From the NCBI GenBank assembly GCA_023402175.1, contig JAEXCN010000021.1:1-18198 (forward strand): a stretch of DNA of 18,198 nt. Reading direction: 5' to 3'. The translations under genes and the position numbers were made by a program. The notes under the pieces are model-generated. The model was given only the letters and a program-made list of their open reading frames with translations. It searched no databases and had not been told where the DNA came from. Below, in pieces: positions 1 to 8,308 of the stretch; positions within the stretch are counted from its first letter, which is position 1; the number at the start of each line of letters is the position of its first letter. Origin of the DNA: Pseudomonadota bacterium (GTDB taxonomy: Bacteria > Myxococcota_A > Polyangia > Polyangiales > Polyangiaceae).

Positions 1-964
1 CCCGAGCATCGCCCTGCTTCTTCGCGCTCGCGAGCGGGTGGGCCGCGTCGTAGACCGCGAGCAGATGAGCGACGGAGACATGCGTGTAGCGCTGCGTCGT
101 CGAGAGCGAGGAGTGCCCGAGCATCTCCTGGATCGCTCGCAGGTCCGCGCCTCCGTCGAGGAGGTGCGTCGCGCACGTGTGTCGGAGCGCGTGCGGATGC
201 AGGTCGGCCCGTCCGACGCCGACGAGCCCGTAGCGGCGGACGATGAGCTGAGCCGCGCGTGGACCGAGGCGACGTCCTCGCGTCGAGACGAACACCGCTT
301 GCGGATCGAGGTGCCCAGTCTTCGCATGCGCGAGCTCGGCGCGTACGGCGAGCCACGCGCGCAGAGCCTCCTCGGCCTTGCTTCCGATCGGGACGAGACG
401 CTCCTTGCGGCCCTTTCCCATCACGCGCACGCTCCGCTCGGAGAGCGAGAGATTCGCGAGCTCGAGACCACACGCTTCCGAGACGCGGAGGCCTGCGGCA
501 TAGAGCAGCTCGAGGAGCGCGCGATCGCGTAGCGCGACGGCCTCCTCCGCACGACGGGCACCGGTGTTGTCGGGATCGGGCGACTCGATGACGATCGCAG
601 CATCCTCGGCGGAGAGGAACGTCGGAAGCTCCCGGCGCACCTTCGGGCTCGCGAGCTCGGCGGCGGGGTTCACGTCGCTGTGCCCCTTCTGCTTCATCCA
701 GCGACAGAACGCACGCACGCTCGCAATCTTGCGCGCGATGCTCGAGGGCTTGCACGTCCGCGCGAGATCGCCGAGCCATGCGCGGAGCACGTAGACGTCG
801 AGCCGCGGCGTCGAACGGCCTCCCGGGCGCTCGGCCGCACGCTCGGTGACGAACGCGAGGAGGGCGTCGAGGTCGCGGCCGTAGGCCGAGACCGTGTTCG
901 GCGAGGCGTGCTTCTCGGACTCGAGATGGGTGACGAATGCGTCCTTCAGCTCGGCCAGCTGCAC
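1..964 (-). CDS. xerC: Tyrosine recombinase XerC (3' end outside window)
   Basis: Site-specific tyrosine recombinase that resolves chromosome dimers at dif during segregation. The frame is open from a GTG at 964 to the left edge (321 codons seen), so only the last few residues should be missing; the family is about 300 residues long. An N-terminal SAM-like core-binding domain (about 1-100, with SPNTVSAYGRDL at 21-32) is followed by the catalytic domain. The catalytic set is complete: R160 (AAGLRVSE), K184 or K187 (GKGRKER), H258 and R261 (HALRH), H284 (MLGHSS) and Y293 (TTQRYTHV). The ending SVAHLLAVYDAAHP resembles XerC more than XerD. No phage or integron genes lie nearby, which favours the housekeeping enzyme. 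It is divergent from the sigma-factor operon. The XerC rather than XerD assignment is by motif similarity only. Confidence 0.92.
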   Translation of the reverse strand, partial: MQLAELKDAFVTHLESEKHASPNTVSAYGRDLDALLAFVTERAAERPGGRSTPRLDVYVLRAWLGDLARTCKPSSIARKIASVRAFCRWMKQKGHSDVNPAAELASPKVRRELPTFLSAEDAAIVIESPDPDNTGARRAEEAVALRDRALLELLYAAGLRVSEACGLELANLSLSERSVRVMGKGRKERLVPIGSKAEEALRAWLAVRAELAHAKTGHLDPQAVFVSTRGRRLGPRAAQLIVRRYGLVGVGRADLHPHALRHTCATHLLDGGADLRAIQEMLGHSSLSTTQRYTHVSVAHLLAVYDAAHPLASAKKQGDAR

Positions 965-1227
965 GCGACCAACCTACCCTGAGTCGTTGATCTCCGGCCA
1001 CTTGTGCGCGTCCGGTCGGAAATCGCACCTGCCGTGATCAATCGCGATGGGGCCGAACATCAAGGCAGGTGAAGCCCTGTCCTGGTGTGCCCGTCCCGAT
1101 GACCGCCCGGTCTGCCGACGGCTCGCGCGCCCCGCGGCCATTCTCGGTCGCGCCGCGATTTTTCAGATGCTTCACGTCGCACGGCTGGCACAACGCCGCC
1201 TGCAAGGTACCCCGCCGCTGGTCGCCG

Positions 1228-2235
1228 ATGAAGCTCCGGAACCTCCTCTCGCTCATGTCCGCAGGTGCAGCGCTCCTCGGTCCCTCGCCGGCGAATGCTG
1301 CCGATCCCGAGGCCGTGCGGCTCGAGGTCGACGCTCCGCCCGGCTGTGTCGACGAGAGCGCATTTCGCGACGAGATCGGCGTGCTCGGCGGGCACTTCCG
1401 CGACGCGAACCTCGACGATCGCGCACGCACGTTCCGGATCGAGGTCGCCCGAGGAAACGACGACGTGAAAGGACGGCTGATCGTCCGCGACCTCGTTTTC
1501 CGAGAGAGCATCCGCGAGCTCCGCGCGCGAAGCTGCGTCGAGGCGATACGCTCGCTCGCGCTCTTCGCCGCGACGGCGCTCGACCAGGCGCCTCCTCCCC
1601 TGTCGCCTGCCCCGAGCGAGGCAGCGAGCCCCCCTCCTCCACTCTGGCCGGCGCCGACGCGCGAGACGGATCGGACTCGGCTCGAGCGCGCTCCGCGACT
1701 CGGCTCCGGCGGGTTGACGGTCGGCGGCGTGGGGGGCGTCGGCACGAGCACCTCCGCCGGCTTCCATGCCTCCGGCGCGCTGCGGTTCGGTCGCACGACG
1801 CGGCTCGGTATCGCCGGCGCGATCGTGCACGAGGAGCGCGCCGTCAATCGCGCGACGGCTCGAGAGGAGTCGCGCGGCCTCGCGAGCCGTGTCGGTGCGC
1901 TCGTCGGATGGGGCGCGCCGTGGAACGACGGCATCGTCGGCTTCGCGACCGAGCTCGGTATCGCGTGGGGCGAACGTCACGGCGCAACGATCCCGGCGAG
2001 GCCAGGGGAATCGTGCGACGGCGCCGTCTTCGGTCCGAGCCCATGCTTCGACCGCACGCGCGCGATACCCGCGCGCTGGAGCTTCGTCACGGCGTACGTC
2101 GCTCCGCAGCTCGTGCTCCAGGTGCCGTTCAAGGACGTACCCGTGCGGCCGATCGCTTCGCTCGGCCTTCTGTTCGCGCCTGCCGGGATGATGGCCGCAA
2201 CCGCCGAGACGGGAATCGTATGGCAAGCGTGGTGA
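1228..2235 (+). CDS. Secreted protein with Cys-pair N-domain and putative beta-barrel C-domain
   Basis: Predicted exported protein of 335 residues; function unknown. The ATG at 1228 is chosen because it gives a clean signal peptide (KLRN n-region, hydrophobic stretch, cleavage after ANA at about residue 24). A longer in-frame extension back to 1069 is Arg/Pro-rich and not signal-like. After the signal comes a small domain with two cysteines (C40 and C103) that could form a disulphide, then a Pro-rich linker (about 121-150). The rest (about 160-335) is Gly- and aromatic-rich with alternating polar and apolar residues and ends in a Trp, as outer-membrane beta-barrels often do. That barrel reading is inference. 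The stop overlaps the start of the ECF sigma gene, so the two are almost certainly co-transcribed and probably translationally coupled. Confidence 0.75.
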   Translation: MKLRNLLSLMSAGAALLGPSPANAADPEAVRLEVDAPPGCVDESAFRDEIGVLGGHFRDANLDDRARTFRIEVARGNDDVKGRLIVRDLVFRESIRELRARSCVEAIRSLALFAATALDQAPPPLSPAPSEAASPPPPLWPAPTRETDRTRLERAPRLGSGGLTVGGVGGVGTSTSAGFHASGALRFGRTTRLGIAGAIVHEERAVNRATAREESRGLASRVGALVGWGAPWNDGIVGFATELGIAWGERHGATIPARPGESCDGAVFGPSPCFDRTRAIPARWSFVTAYVAPQLVLQVPFKDVPVRPIASLGLLFAPAGMMAATAETGIVWQAW

Positions 2236-2792
2236 CGCGCGCGGGAGTGCTCGACGTCGCCGGCGATCCCTCCGCGTTGCACGAGCTGCGCGTCCGCCAC
2301 GTCGTCGAGGAGCACTACGACTTCGTCTGGCGATCGCTGCGTCGACTCGGGATCACTGAAGAGTCGGTCGACGACGCCGCGCAGCAGGTCTTCTGCATCT
2401 TCGCGCGCCGCGCGACGGAGGTCGCGCCCGAGAAGGACAAGACGTTCCTCTTTGGCGTCGTGATCCGTGTGGCCCAGAACGCGCGCCGCTGCCGCGCGCG
2501 GCGGCCCGAATACGCCGACGAGGAGCGGCTCGCCCGCGTGCCCAGCGAGCAAGCGAGCCCCGAGGAGCTCCTCGAAGAGCGCCGAGCCCGCGCGCTGCTC
2601 GATGCGCTGCTCGACGAGATGCCGATGGAGCTTCGGACGGTGTTCGTCTTGTACGAGATCGAAGAGATGACGATGGTCGAGATCGCAAGGGTCCTCGACA
2701 TGCCGAACGGCACGGTCGCCTCGCGCCTCCGTCGCGCGCGCGAGCTCTTCGAGACGCTCTCCGCAGGCGTCCGCGAAAGGACCTCACGATGA
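2220..2792 (+). CDS. RNA polymerase ECF sigma factor
   Basis: Extracytoplasmic-function sigma-70 factor of 190 residues, which would direct RNA polymerase to a small regulon in response to an envelope cue. Region 2 spans about 28-95 (EEHYDFVWRSLRRLG, then the DDAAQQVF helix typical of region 2.2). An acidic linker follows at 97-122. Region 4 spans 124-180, with the helix-turn-helix at about 149-175 (EMTMVEIARVLDMPNGTVASRL). Region 3 is absent, as expected for the ECF class. The ATG at 2220 overlaps the upstream gene by 16 nt. A GTG at 2232 overlapping its TGA by 4 nt is an equally plausible start and would remove four residues. The stop overlaps the next gene by an ATGA. The position between a secreted and a membrane protein suggests signal input from the envelope. 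Assignment to an ECF subgroup is not possible by eye. Confidence 0.93.
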   Translation: MASVVTRAGVLDVAGDPSALHELRVRHVVEEHYDFVWRSLRRLGITEESVDDAAQQVFCIFARRATEVAPEKDKTFLFGVVIRVAQNARRCRARRPEYADEERLARVPSEQASPEELLEERRARALLDALLDEMPMELRTVFVLYEIEEMTMVEIARVLDMPNGTVASRLRRARELFETLSAGVRERTSR

Positions 2793-3523
2793 ACGAGCCG
2801 ATGCGCCTCTCGGCGAGCGGAAGCCCGATCGCGAGGCAGCTGCTCCGTGCAGGCAAGCGCGAGCGCCCGCGCTCGAGCGCAAAGCTCGAGGCCGCCGCGG
2901 CGGCGGTCCTCGTGGGTTCGCAGCGATGGTCGCTCTTCACGCTGCTCCGTAACCAGTGGCTCGCGGGCGCACGGTTCGGGCTCTGTTTCGTGGCCGCCAG
3001 CGTCGGCGCGTGGGCCGTCTGCGCAAGGGCGACGACGTCCGATACGACGCTGGAGGCGGAGCCGTTGATCCGCGCCGACGTCGTCGTCGAGGTCCGTGCA
3101 CGCGTCCCGGAGACGTTCCTCCTCGAGGACGAGCCCCATGCGGTAACGAAGAAGAGGCCCGGCGAGAGCGCGATGCGCATCCTCGGAGAACGCCTTCCCG
3201 AGTCGACGCGCCCCGTCTCTCCGCGCGAGGACCGGGCCCCTGCCGCGCCGAAGCGCGCCGAGCTCGATCTGCTTCGCGACGTGCGGATCGCGCTCGCCGG
3301 GGACGATCCGGCGCGCGCGCTCGCGACGCTCGACGAGCACGCGAAGCACTATCCACTCGGCGCGCTCCGCGAGGAGGCGGCGGCGCTTCGCGTCGAGGCG
3401 CTCGCCCGGTCAGGAGATGCAAGCGCCGCGCGCGCAGCCGCAGCGCGCTTCCGGACGCTCTACCCGAGCAGCCCGTACGCGGAGCGCGTTCGTTCGATCA
3501 TCGAGCGGCTCCGGCGACCATGA
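2789..3523 (+). CDS. Single-pass membrane protein with TPR-like C-terminus, candidate anti-sigma factor
   Basis: A protein of 244 residues starting at the ATG that overlaps the sigma-factor stop (ATGA), so it is translationally coupled. The N-terminal 60 residues are basic and cytoplasmic by the positive-inside rule (RQLLRAGKRERP at 16-27). One hydrophobic segment follows at about 62-79 (FGLCFVAASVGAWAVCA). After a variable Pro/Glu-rich stretch, residues about 155-244 are Ala/Leu/Arg-rich helices resembling a TPR or BamD/CpoB-like repeat (RALATLDEHAKHYPLGALREEA, then RFRTLYPSSPYAERV). Its position directly after an ECF sigma gene is where anti-sigma factors usually lie. The short cytoplasmic N-terminus could bind the sigma factor and the periplasmic repeats could sense a partner. 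No zinc-binding anti-sigma motif (HxxxCxxC) is present, so this role is inference. Confidence 0.8.
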   Translation: MNEPMRLSASGSPIARQLLRAGKRERPRSSAKLEAAAAAVLVGSQRWSLFTLLRNQWLAGARFGLCFVAASVGAWAVCARATTSDTTLEAEPLIRADVVVEVRARVPETFLLEDEPHAVTKKRPGESAMRILGERLPESTRPVSPREDRAPAAPKRAELDLLRDVRIALAGDDPARALATLDEHAKHYPLGALREEAAALRVEALARSGDASAARAAAARFRTLYPSSPYAERVRSIIERLRRP

Positions 3524-3541
3524 GCGCCGAGAGCCACGGGC

Positions 3542-4507
3542 TCAGGGGAGTCGCTCCGCCATCCACACGTCGCCGCTGGCGTTCTGGCGCCGCTGGCTGT
3601 CGAAGTAGATGGTGCATTCGTCGGGGCTCACCCACGTGGGATTGTCGACGACGTCCGGTGCGCTGAGCTCCGCGACGCGCTCAGCGGGACCGAACTTGTC
3701 GTTTGGCCCGTCCCGCCTCGCGACGTAGACATCCAGCTCGCTCATGCTGCCGGAGGGCGAGCGCGAGAAGTAGATGGTCAGATCGTCGGGTGTCACGACG
3801 GGCCGCCAGTCCCAGCCGGTCCCGGCGAGCTCGTCGACGAGCACCGGATCATCGAAGCCACCGCCCGTTCGCTTCGCGGCGGAGTAGATGTGATAGTTGC
3901 CGCCGCCGCCACGCTTGGACGCGAAATAGATCCGCGTGCGGGTCAGGTACGGTTGGATCGTCTCGGCGGTCGACGCGAGCGCCGGGACTGCCGCGCGATG
4001 CACGAGCGTGCGCTCGGCCGTCAGCGTGGCGGACTCGATGCGGAGCGCTCCCTGATCCTCCGCCACCGAGAAGAAGAGAGTTCCGTCCGGAAGGAGGTGA
4101 GGATCGTTCACCGTCAGGTTCGGATCGGTGGCGATCGGCGTTGCTCCCTCGAAAGGCGCGCCCGGGCTCGGCCGCTCCGCGATGAAGAGCGCGCGCTTGT
4201 CGCTACGGGTGTCCCGGTTCGAGTGGTACAGCAGGAACGCGCCGTCCGGAGAGAGGCTGCCGCCTCCTTCGATGAACTCGCTCGCGACGCCCGCCACGAG
4301 CTTCGGCGCGCCGAATGGCTTCGAGCGATCGCATGCGGGCGCCGGGTTCGAGCCACCGTCTCCGGCGCCGGCTTCCGGGCCAGGGGCGCTGCCGCCGCCG
4401 CCGCCGTCCTCCACTTCAGGGTCGGCGCCAGGCGGAGTCGCCGCGCCGAACGACTCGCACGCAACCACGGTAAAGGCGCAGATCATCGAGGCCCAGCGCC
4501 GCTGCAC
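3542..4507 (-). CDS. PD40/TolB-like beta-propeller lipoprotein
   Basis: A predicted lipoprotein of 321 residues. An in-frame stop lies just upstream, so the start is either the GTG at 4507 or the ATG at 4486. The GTG gives an Arg-containing n-region before the short hydrophobic segment and lipobox TVVAC (C17). A Gly/Pro-rich acidic spacer (about 21-60) follows. The rest contains about five propeller strands of the PD40 type: SLSPDGAFLLYHSNRD (84-99), LLPDGTLFFS, RTRIYFASKRGGG, VTPDDLTIYFSRSPSG and VSPDECTIYFDSQRR. This repeat is known from TolB and from many secreted binding proteins. The ligand cannot be told. Its 3' end faces the sigma operon convergently, 18 nt away, and its start is divergent from the DUF2062 gene, so it is probably a single-gene unit. 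Confidence 0.85.
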   Translation of the reverse strand: MQRRWASMICAFTVVACESFGAATPPGADPEVEDGGGGGSAPGPEAGAGDGGSNPAPACDRSKPFGAPKLVAGVASEFIEGGGSLSPDGAFLLYHSNRDTRSDKRALFIAERPSPGAPFEGATPIATDPNLTVNDPHLLPDGTLFFSVAEDQGALRIESATLTAERTLVHRAAVPALASTAETIQPYLTRTRIYFASKRGGGGNYHIYSAAKRTGGGFDDPVLVDELAGTGWDWRPVVTPDDLTIYFSRSPSGSMSELDVYVARRDGPNDKFGPAERVAELSAPDVVDNPTWVSPDECTIYFDSQRRQNASGDVWMAERLP

Positions 4508-4593
4508 GGACGCACAATACGTAGAACATCAGGGCTCGTCCACTACCGCCGCAGCGACGGCCTCGCGGCGATGCGAGTGCTAGGCTGCACTCC

Positions 4594-5166
4594 TTGTTCC
4601 GCCGGCTCTGGGAGAAACTGAAGACGCTCTGGAAGCTGGCAATGGCCGAGCGCGCGTCGCCGCGCGAGATCGGGTGGGCCGTCGGCATCGGCGCGTTCGC
4701 CGGATGCACGCCCGCCGTCGGCTTTCATGGTGCGCTCGCCCTCGGGCTCGCCACGCTGTTCAAGAAGAACCGCCTCTTCGCGTGGCTCGGATCGCGCATC
4801 TCGAACATGGTGTTCCTGCCGTTCATCGCCATCGCCGAGGTGCAGCTCTCGCATCGCGTCCGGACTGGCGAATGGGTGACGCTCGAGCGCGAGCACGCCG
4901 TCGATCGAGCGGGCGCGCTCTTCCTCGATTGGTGTCTCGGGACGATCCCGGTCGGAGTCGCGATCGGCTTCGTGATGGGGATGGGATCGTGGGCGCTCGC
5001 GCGCCGACGCGATCGCCGACGCGCCGAGAAGGCGTCCGCGACGACCACGCCGACGGCGATCGCGTCGGCCCTGCAAGCGGCGGAGACGCAAGACCGTCGC
5101 GAGACGCTCGCATCGGAAGCCGACGCCGAGACGCCGCTCTCGCAGCGGAAAGCCGCGACGGAGTAA
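4594..5166 (+). CDS. DUF2062 family inner-membrane protein
   Basis: A small membrane protein of 190 residues matching the DUF2062 pattern: a short amphipathic N-terminus, SPREIGWAVGIGAFAGCTP at about 22-40, a hairpin of hydrophobic helices (about 27-56 and 66-84, with RISNMVFLPF at 68-77), and a third helix at 108-137 (CLGTIPVGVAIGFVMGMG). The biochemical function of this family is unknown to me. The tail after 138 is basic, then Ala/Thr/Glu-rich and probably disordered. The start used is TTG at 4594, because no ATG or GTG in frame lies closer upstream. An ATG at 4642 would lose 16 residues, including the amphipathic WEKLKTLWKLA stretch that is usual in the family. The 86-nt divergent gap to the propeller lipoprotein must hold both promoters. 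Confidence 0.85.
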   Translation: MFRRLWEKLKTLWKLAMAERASPREIGWAVGIGAFAGCTPAVGFHGALALGLATLFKKNRLFAWLGSRISNMVFLPFIAIAEVQLSHRVRTGEWVTLEREHAVDRAGALFLDWCLGTIPVGVAIGFVMGMGSWALARRRDRRRAEKASATTTPTAIASALQAAETQDRRETLASEADAETPLSQRKAATE

Positions 5167-5181
5167 CTCAGGCCCCGGTCG

Positions 5182-6498
5182 TCAGGCGCAGGCGGCCTGG
5201 ACCTCGGCGACCGTCTTCGGGATCTGCGTCGTGAGGTTCTCGGGCTCGCCATCGGTGACGAGGATGTCGTCTTCGATCCGCACGCCGATCCCCCGCCATT
5301 CCGGCGCGACCTTGTCGTTGCCCTTCGAGATGTAGATGCCCGGCTCGACCGTGAGGACCATGCCGGGCTCGAGCGAACGCGCCTTTCCGCCGACGTAGTA
5401 GTTGCCGACGTCGTGCACATCCATTCCGAGCCAGTGACTCGTCTTGTGCATGAAGAACGGCTTGTACGCCTCGTCCTTGATGAGCTGCTCGACCTCGCCC
5501 TTCAGGATCCCGAGCTTCACGAGACCGCGCGTGATGACGTCGACGCACGTGGCGTGAATCTGCTCGAGCGAGCTGTTCTTGCGCGTCTTGGCAATGCCGG
5601 CTTCCTGCGCGTCGAGCACGAGCTCGTAGATCGCCTGCTGCGCTTTCGTGAACTTCCCGCCGACGGGGAACGTCCGCGTGACGTCGCTCGCGTAGTAGTC
5701 GTACTCGCAGCCGGCATCGATGAGGAGGAGCTCGCCGTCCTCCATCTTCCGGTTGTTCTGCCGGTAGTGGAGGATCGTGGCGTTGTTCCCGGACCCGACG
5801 ATGCTGCCGTAGGCGGGACGCTCGGAGCCGTTCATCCGGAACGTCTCGAGGAGCATCGCCTCGATCTGGAACTCGTGCATGCCGGGCGTCGTCGCCCGCA
5901 TCGCGCGGATGTGCGCTTCGGCCGTGATGTCCGCGGCGCGGCGCATCGAGGCGAGGTCCTCGGTGGTCTTGAAGAGCCGCATCTCGTGCAGGATGGTGCC
6001 GGGATCGACGATCTCGACCGGCCACGAATACCCGAGCTTCGCGCGGGCGCGGGCGCGGTCGAGCGCCTCGAGCACCTTGTCGTCGAACGCGCGGTTCGGA
6101 CCGAGCCGGTAGTAGAGGCGCGTGCGGTTCTGGAACAGCTTCGGGAGCTCCTCGGCGATCTTGTCGATCGTGAACGCCTCGTCGGCGCCGAAGTGCTCTT
6201 TCACGCCGTCGACGCCTGCGCGCGGGCCATCCCACGTCTCACGCTCCGGATCGCGAGGCCGGACGAACATCGTCGACTTCTTCTCCTTCGCGTCCAGGAC
6301 GAGGACGGAGCCGGGCTCGGCGAATCCGGTCAAGTAGAAGAGATCGGAGTCCTGGCGGTACTCGTGCTCGACGTCGTTGTTGCGCGTGAACACCGGCGCC
6401 GAAGCGAAGAGCGCGACCGACTCCGGGTCCTTCGCGGCGATGGCGTCGACGAACGCACGACGACGCTTGCCGTAGAGCTCACTGTGGCACGTGCACAT
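5182..6498 (-). CDS. pepP: Xaa-Pro aminopeptidase (M24B)
   Basis: Cytoplasmic metallopeptidase that removes an N-terminal residue preceding proline. Length is 438 residues, as for E. coli PepP (about 440). The N-terminal creatinase-like domain spans about 5-170 (NNDVEHEYRQDSDLFYLTGF at 40-59). The pita-bread catalytic domain follows. All five dinuclear-metal ligands are present: D261 (LLIDAGCEY), D272 (SDVTRTFP), H355 (SHWLGMDVHD), E385 (TVEPGIYI) and E409 (RIEDD). The auxiliary H362 is also there. The ATG at 6498 has an AAGG only 2 nt upstream, so the initiation signal is unusual. The gene is followed convergently by the DUF2062 gene 15 nt away. It could be co-transcribed with the two minus-strand genes upstream, though gaps of 100-160 nt make that uncertain. 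Confidence 0.96.
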   Translation of the reverse strand: MCTCHSELYGKRRRAFVDAIAAKDPESVALFASAPVFTRNNDVEHEYRQDSDLFYLTGFAEPGSVLVLDAKEKKSTMFVRPRDPERETWDGPRAGVDGVKEHFGADEAFTIDKIAEELPKLFQNRTRLYYRLGPNRAFDDKVLEALDRARARAKLGYSWPVEIVDPGTILHEMRLFKTTEDLASMRRAADITAEAHIRAMRATTPGMHEFQIEAMLLETFRMNGSERPAYGSIVGSGNNATILHYRQNNRKMEDGELLLIDAGCEYDYYASDVTRTFPVGGKFTKAQQAIYELVLDAQEAGIAKTRKNSSLEQIHATCVDVITRGLVKLGILKGEVEQLIKDEAYKPFFMHKTSHWLGMDVHDVGNYYVGGKARSLEPGMVLTVEPGIYISKGNDKVAPEWRGIGVRIEDDILVTDGEPENLTTQIPKTVAEVQAACA

Positions 6499-6619
6499 GG
6501 CCTTTCAATGCCACGGGCCCGCTCCCGACACAACCGGCGGTCCCGCTCGAACACGCCTGGCGATGCGACGATCTAGACGACCTTCGGGCGTCTGTACCGT
6601 GTGATGCCAATCGCTCGCC

Positions 6620-6916
6620 CTAGGCCTCGTCGGTCATCGTGTCGCGCAGCGGCGCGAGCCGATCCGTGCTGTTGCTCGGCATGACCTCGACCAGCTCGAT
6701 CATCGCCGTCGATCCGCTCGCGTGGAGGATGCGCGCGTCGACCGCTTTCTCGACGGCGTCGCCGAAACGGCGGACGAGCGCCGGATCGTCGATCCACGGG
6801 AGGTACCCGGTCTCGAGCGCCACGTGCATGCGATCTCCCATCACGTTCCGCACACGCCCAACGGCACGGTACTGAGAAGCCTCGATCTCGATCACGTCAC
6901 TGATGGCAAACGACAT
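6620..6916 (-). CDS. Small uncharacterised protein
   Basis: A protein of 98 residues from the ATG at 6916; a GTG at 6979 directly after an in-frame TAA would add 21 residues. I do not recognise the family. The N-terminal half (SFAISDVIEIEASQYRAVGR) has beta-strand periodicity. The middle is acidic and helical (DDPALVRRFGDAVEKAVDAR). A further strand, ILHASGSTAMIELVEV, lies near the end. The strand order and the ending recall a small PilZ-like barrel, but the RxxxR and [DN]xSxxG c-di-GMP-binding motifs are not visible, so I do not call it PilZ. There is no signal peptide or membrane segment, so it is probably cytoplasmic. It lies between the FHA gene and pepP on the same strand. Base composition is like its neighbours. 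Confidence 0.6.
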   Translation of the reverse strand: MSFAISDVIEIEASQYRAVGRVRNVMGDRMHVALETGYLPWIDDPALVRRFGDAVEKAVDARILHASGSTAMIELVEVMPSNSTDRLAPLRDTMTDEA

Positions 6917-7079
6917 ACGGATCCCGGGCCTCTCGATCAGCTCTTCGGACGAGGGCACGCGAGCGAGCACACGGAGCACTTAGCCCCCATTCGGCGTGGT
7001 GACAACCGAGCGCGGAAAATTCCGCCGCGGCGAATACGACGATCCGCGCGTGCAATCTCGCTCGGGATGGCTGCGCGCG

Positions 7080-8141
7080 TCACTCCATCAACGAGAACAC
7101 GACGAAGAGCACGCCGAGGATCGCGATCCCTGCGAGCGCGAGCAGCAACAGGCCCGACGCCCGACCGATCGTCGGGCCCGACGTCTTCCACGCAGTTCGG
7201 GAGCCACGCGCGCCCCTCGTCCGACCGGGCGGCGGGACCGACGGCATCGTGCCGGGCGGCGGTGCCGACGGCATCGCTCCGTGATGTGGACCGGCCCCCT
7301 GCATCGGCGCGTGCTGCATCGCCGGCGGCGCGCCGGGCGGAGGCTGCGACGACGGCTGCGGCTTCGCCTCGTAGTGATAGGCAACGATGTTCGCCGGAGG
7401 CCCGAGATCGGCGGGCTGCGGCGGCGGCACATCGACGACAGGCTTGTCCCCTCGTCCGCGGACGCGGCGTGGCGCGGGCGTCATCGGCGCGCTCACCTGG
7501 ACGGCGGGCGCACGGGCCCGCGCCTCTTCCGGCAGATCGAGAGAGAGGACCGTCGCTCCGAGCTTCAGCATGCGCGGCCGTTCCCACTCGACGCGCGTCC
7601 CCTGGTAGACCGCCGAGCGCCCGAGCCAGGAGCCACGCGTCGATGCCGCGTCGTAGATGAAGACTTTGTAGCCGCGGCGAACGATCTTGATGTGCTCACG
7701 CGAGACCTCGCGGTCGTCGAGCACGAGATCGGCTTTCGGGCTCCGTCCGATGACGTACTCGCGGTTCTCCGCATCGAGGAGGAGCTCGTCGCCGAAGTTC
7801 TGTCCCTCGACGACGCGGATGAGGGCGCCGCGGTGCTCGCCGCCTTCGGATTGGCTCGGATCGTGACCGTCGAGCGCGAGCACGACGCTGCCGATCTGTA
7901 TCTCGTCGCCCGGGATCACGAGCCGGCGCTGCCCGGCATCGAGCGGCACGTCGCCGACGGCACAGTCCGGGCCGACGGCGATGAGGGCTACCTCGCTGAT
8001 CTTCGCGTGCTCGTCGTCGACACCTGGGACATCGACACGGACGTCACACGACGCCGAGCGTCCGATCGTGAGCACGCGTGGCCCGAGCTCGATGCGGCGG
8101 GTCTCGCGAAACGACCCCCCGGGAGGAACGACGAGATGCAC
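7080..8141 (-). CDS. Tail-anchored protein with two FHA domains
   Basis: A protein of 353 residues from a GTG at 8141. FHA domains bind phosphothreonine peptides and act in Ser/Thr-kinase signalling and in type VI secretion. FHA1 (about 15-90) has VLTIGRSASCDVRV at 23-36 and H45, but lacks a clear SxxH, so its phosphopeptide site may be degenerate. FHA2 (about 105-203) is canonical: YVIGRSPKADLVLDD (129-143), SREH (147-150) and DAASTRGSWLG (164-174). A Pro/Gly/Met-rich linker (about 215-310) leads to a C-terminal hydrophobic helix at about 330-350 (LLLLALAGIAILGVLFVVFS). The FHA domains would therefore face the cytoplasm on a membrane tether. There is no kinase or phosphatase in the window. 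It is divergent from a roadblock-like gene over a 167-nt gap. Confidence 0.88.
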   Translation of the reverse strand: MHLVVPPGGSFRETRRIELGPRVLTIGRSASCDVRVDVPGVDDEHAKISEVALIAVGPDCAVGDVPLDAGQRRLVIPGDEIQIGSVVLALDGHDPSQSEGGEHRGALIRVVEGQNFGDELLLDAENREYVIGRSPKADLVLDDREVSREHIKIVRRGYKVFIYDAASTRGSWLGRSAVYQGTRVEWERPRMLKLGATVLSLDLPEEARARAPAVQVSAPMTPAPRRVRGRGDKPVVDVPPPQPADLGPPANIVAYHYEAKPQPSSQPPPGAPPAMQHAPMQGAGPHHGAMPSAPPPGTMPSVPPPGRTRGARGSRTAWKTSGPTIGRASGLLLLALAGIAILGVLFVVFSLME

Positions 8142-8308
8142 GCGCTTCGTAGTCTCGCACGTTCTTTCGCCCGCTTGTAGGCGTTCCGCGTGCCGCGCGG
8201 CGAGGTGCGGCGCCGAGCCCTCTCCGCACTCTTCTTGGCCCGGAGGGAAGCGGCGCGGGACACTTCGGCCCGAAACGGACCACTGGTCCAGCTGCCTGGA
8301 AATCGAAC

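Noticed and set aside
38..982. Several plus-strand frames in the first kilobase
   Set aside because: They lie opposite a complete set of tyrosine-recombinase catalytic residues on the minus strand.
1069..1227. An N-terminal extension of the secreted protein
   Set aside because: It would bury a good signal peptide under an Arg/Pro-rich leader of 53 residues.
5413..6576. A 387-codon plus-strand frame opposite pepP
   Set aside because: Val/Glu/Arg-rich composition is that of the reverse complement; the minus strand holds all PepP metal ligands.
6575..6593. A hairpin with a TTCG loop downstream of the small unknown gene
   Set aside because: The stem is short, interrupted by a bulge and followed by no T-run, so it is not called a terminator.
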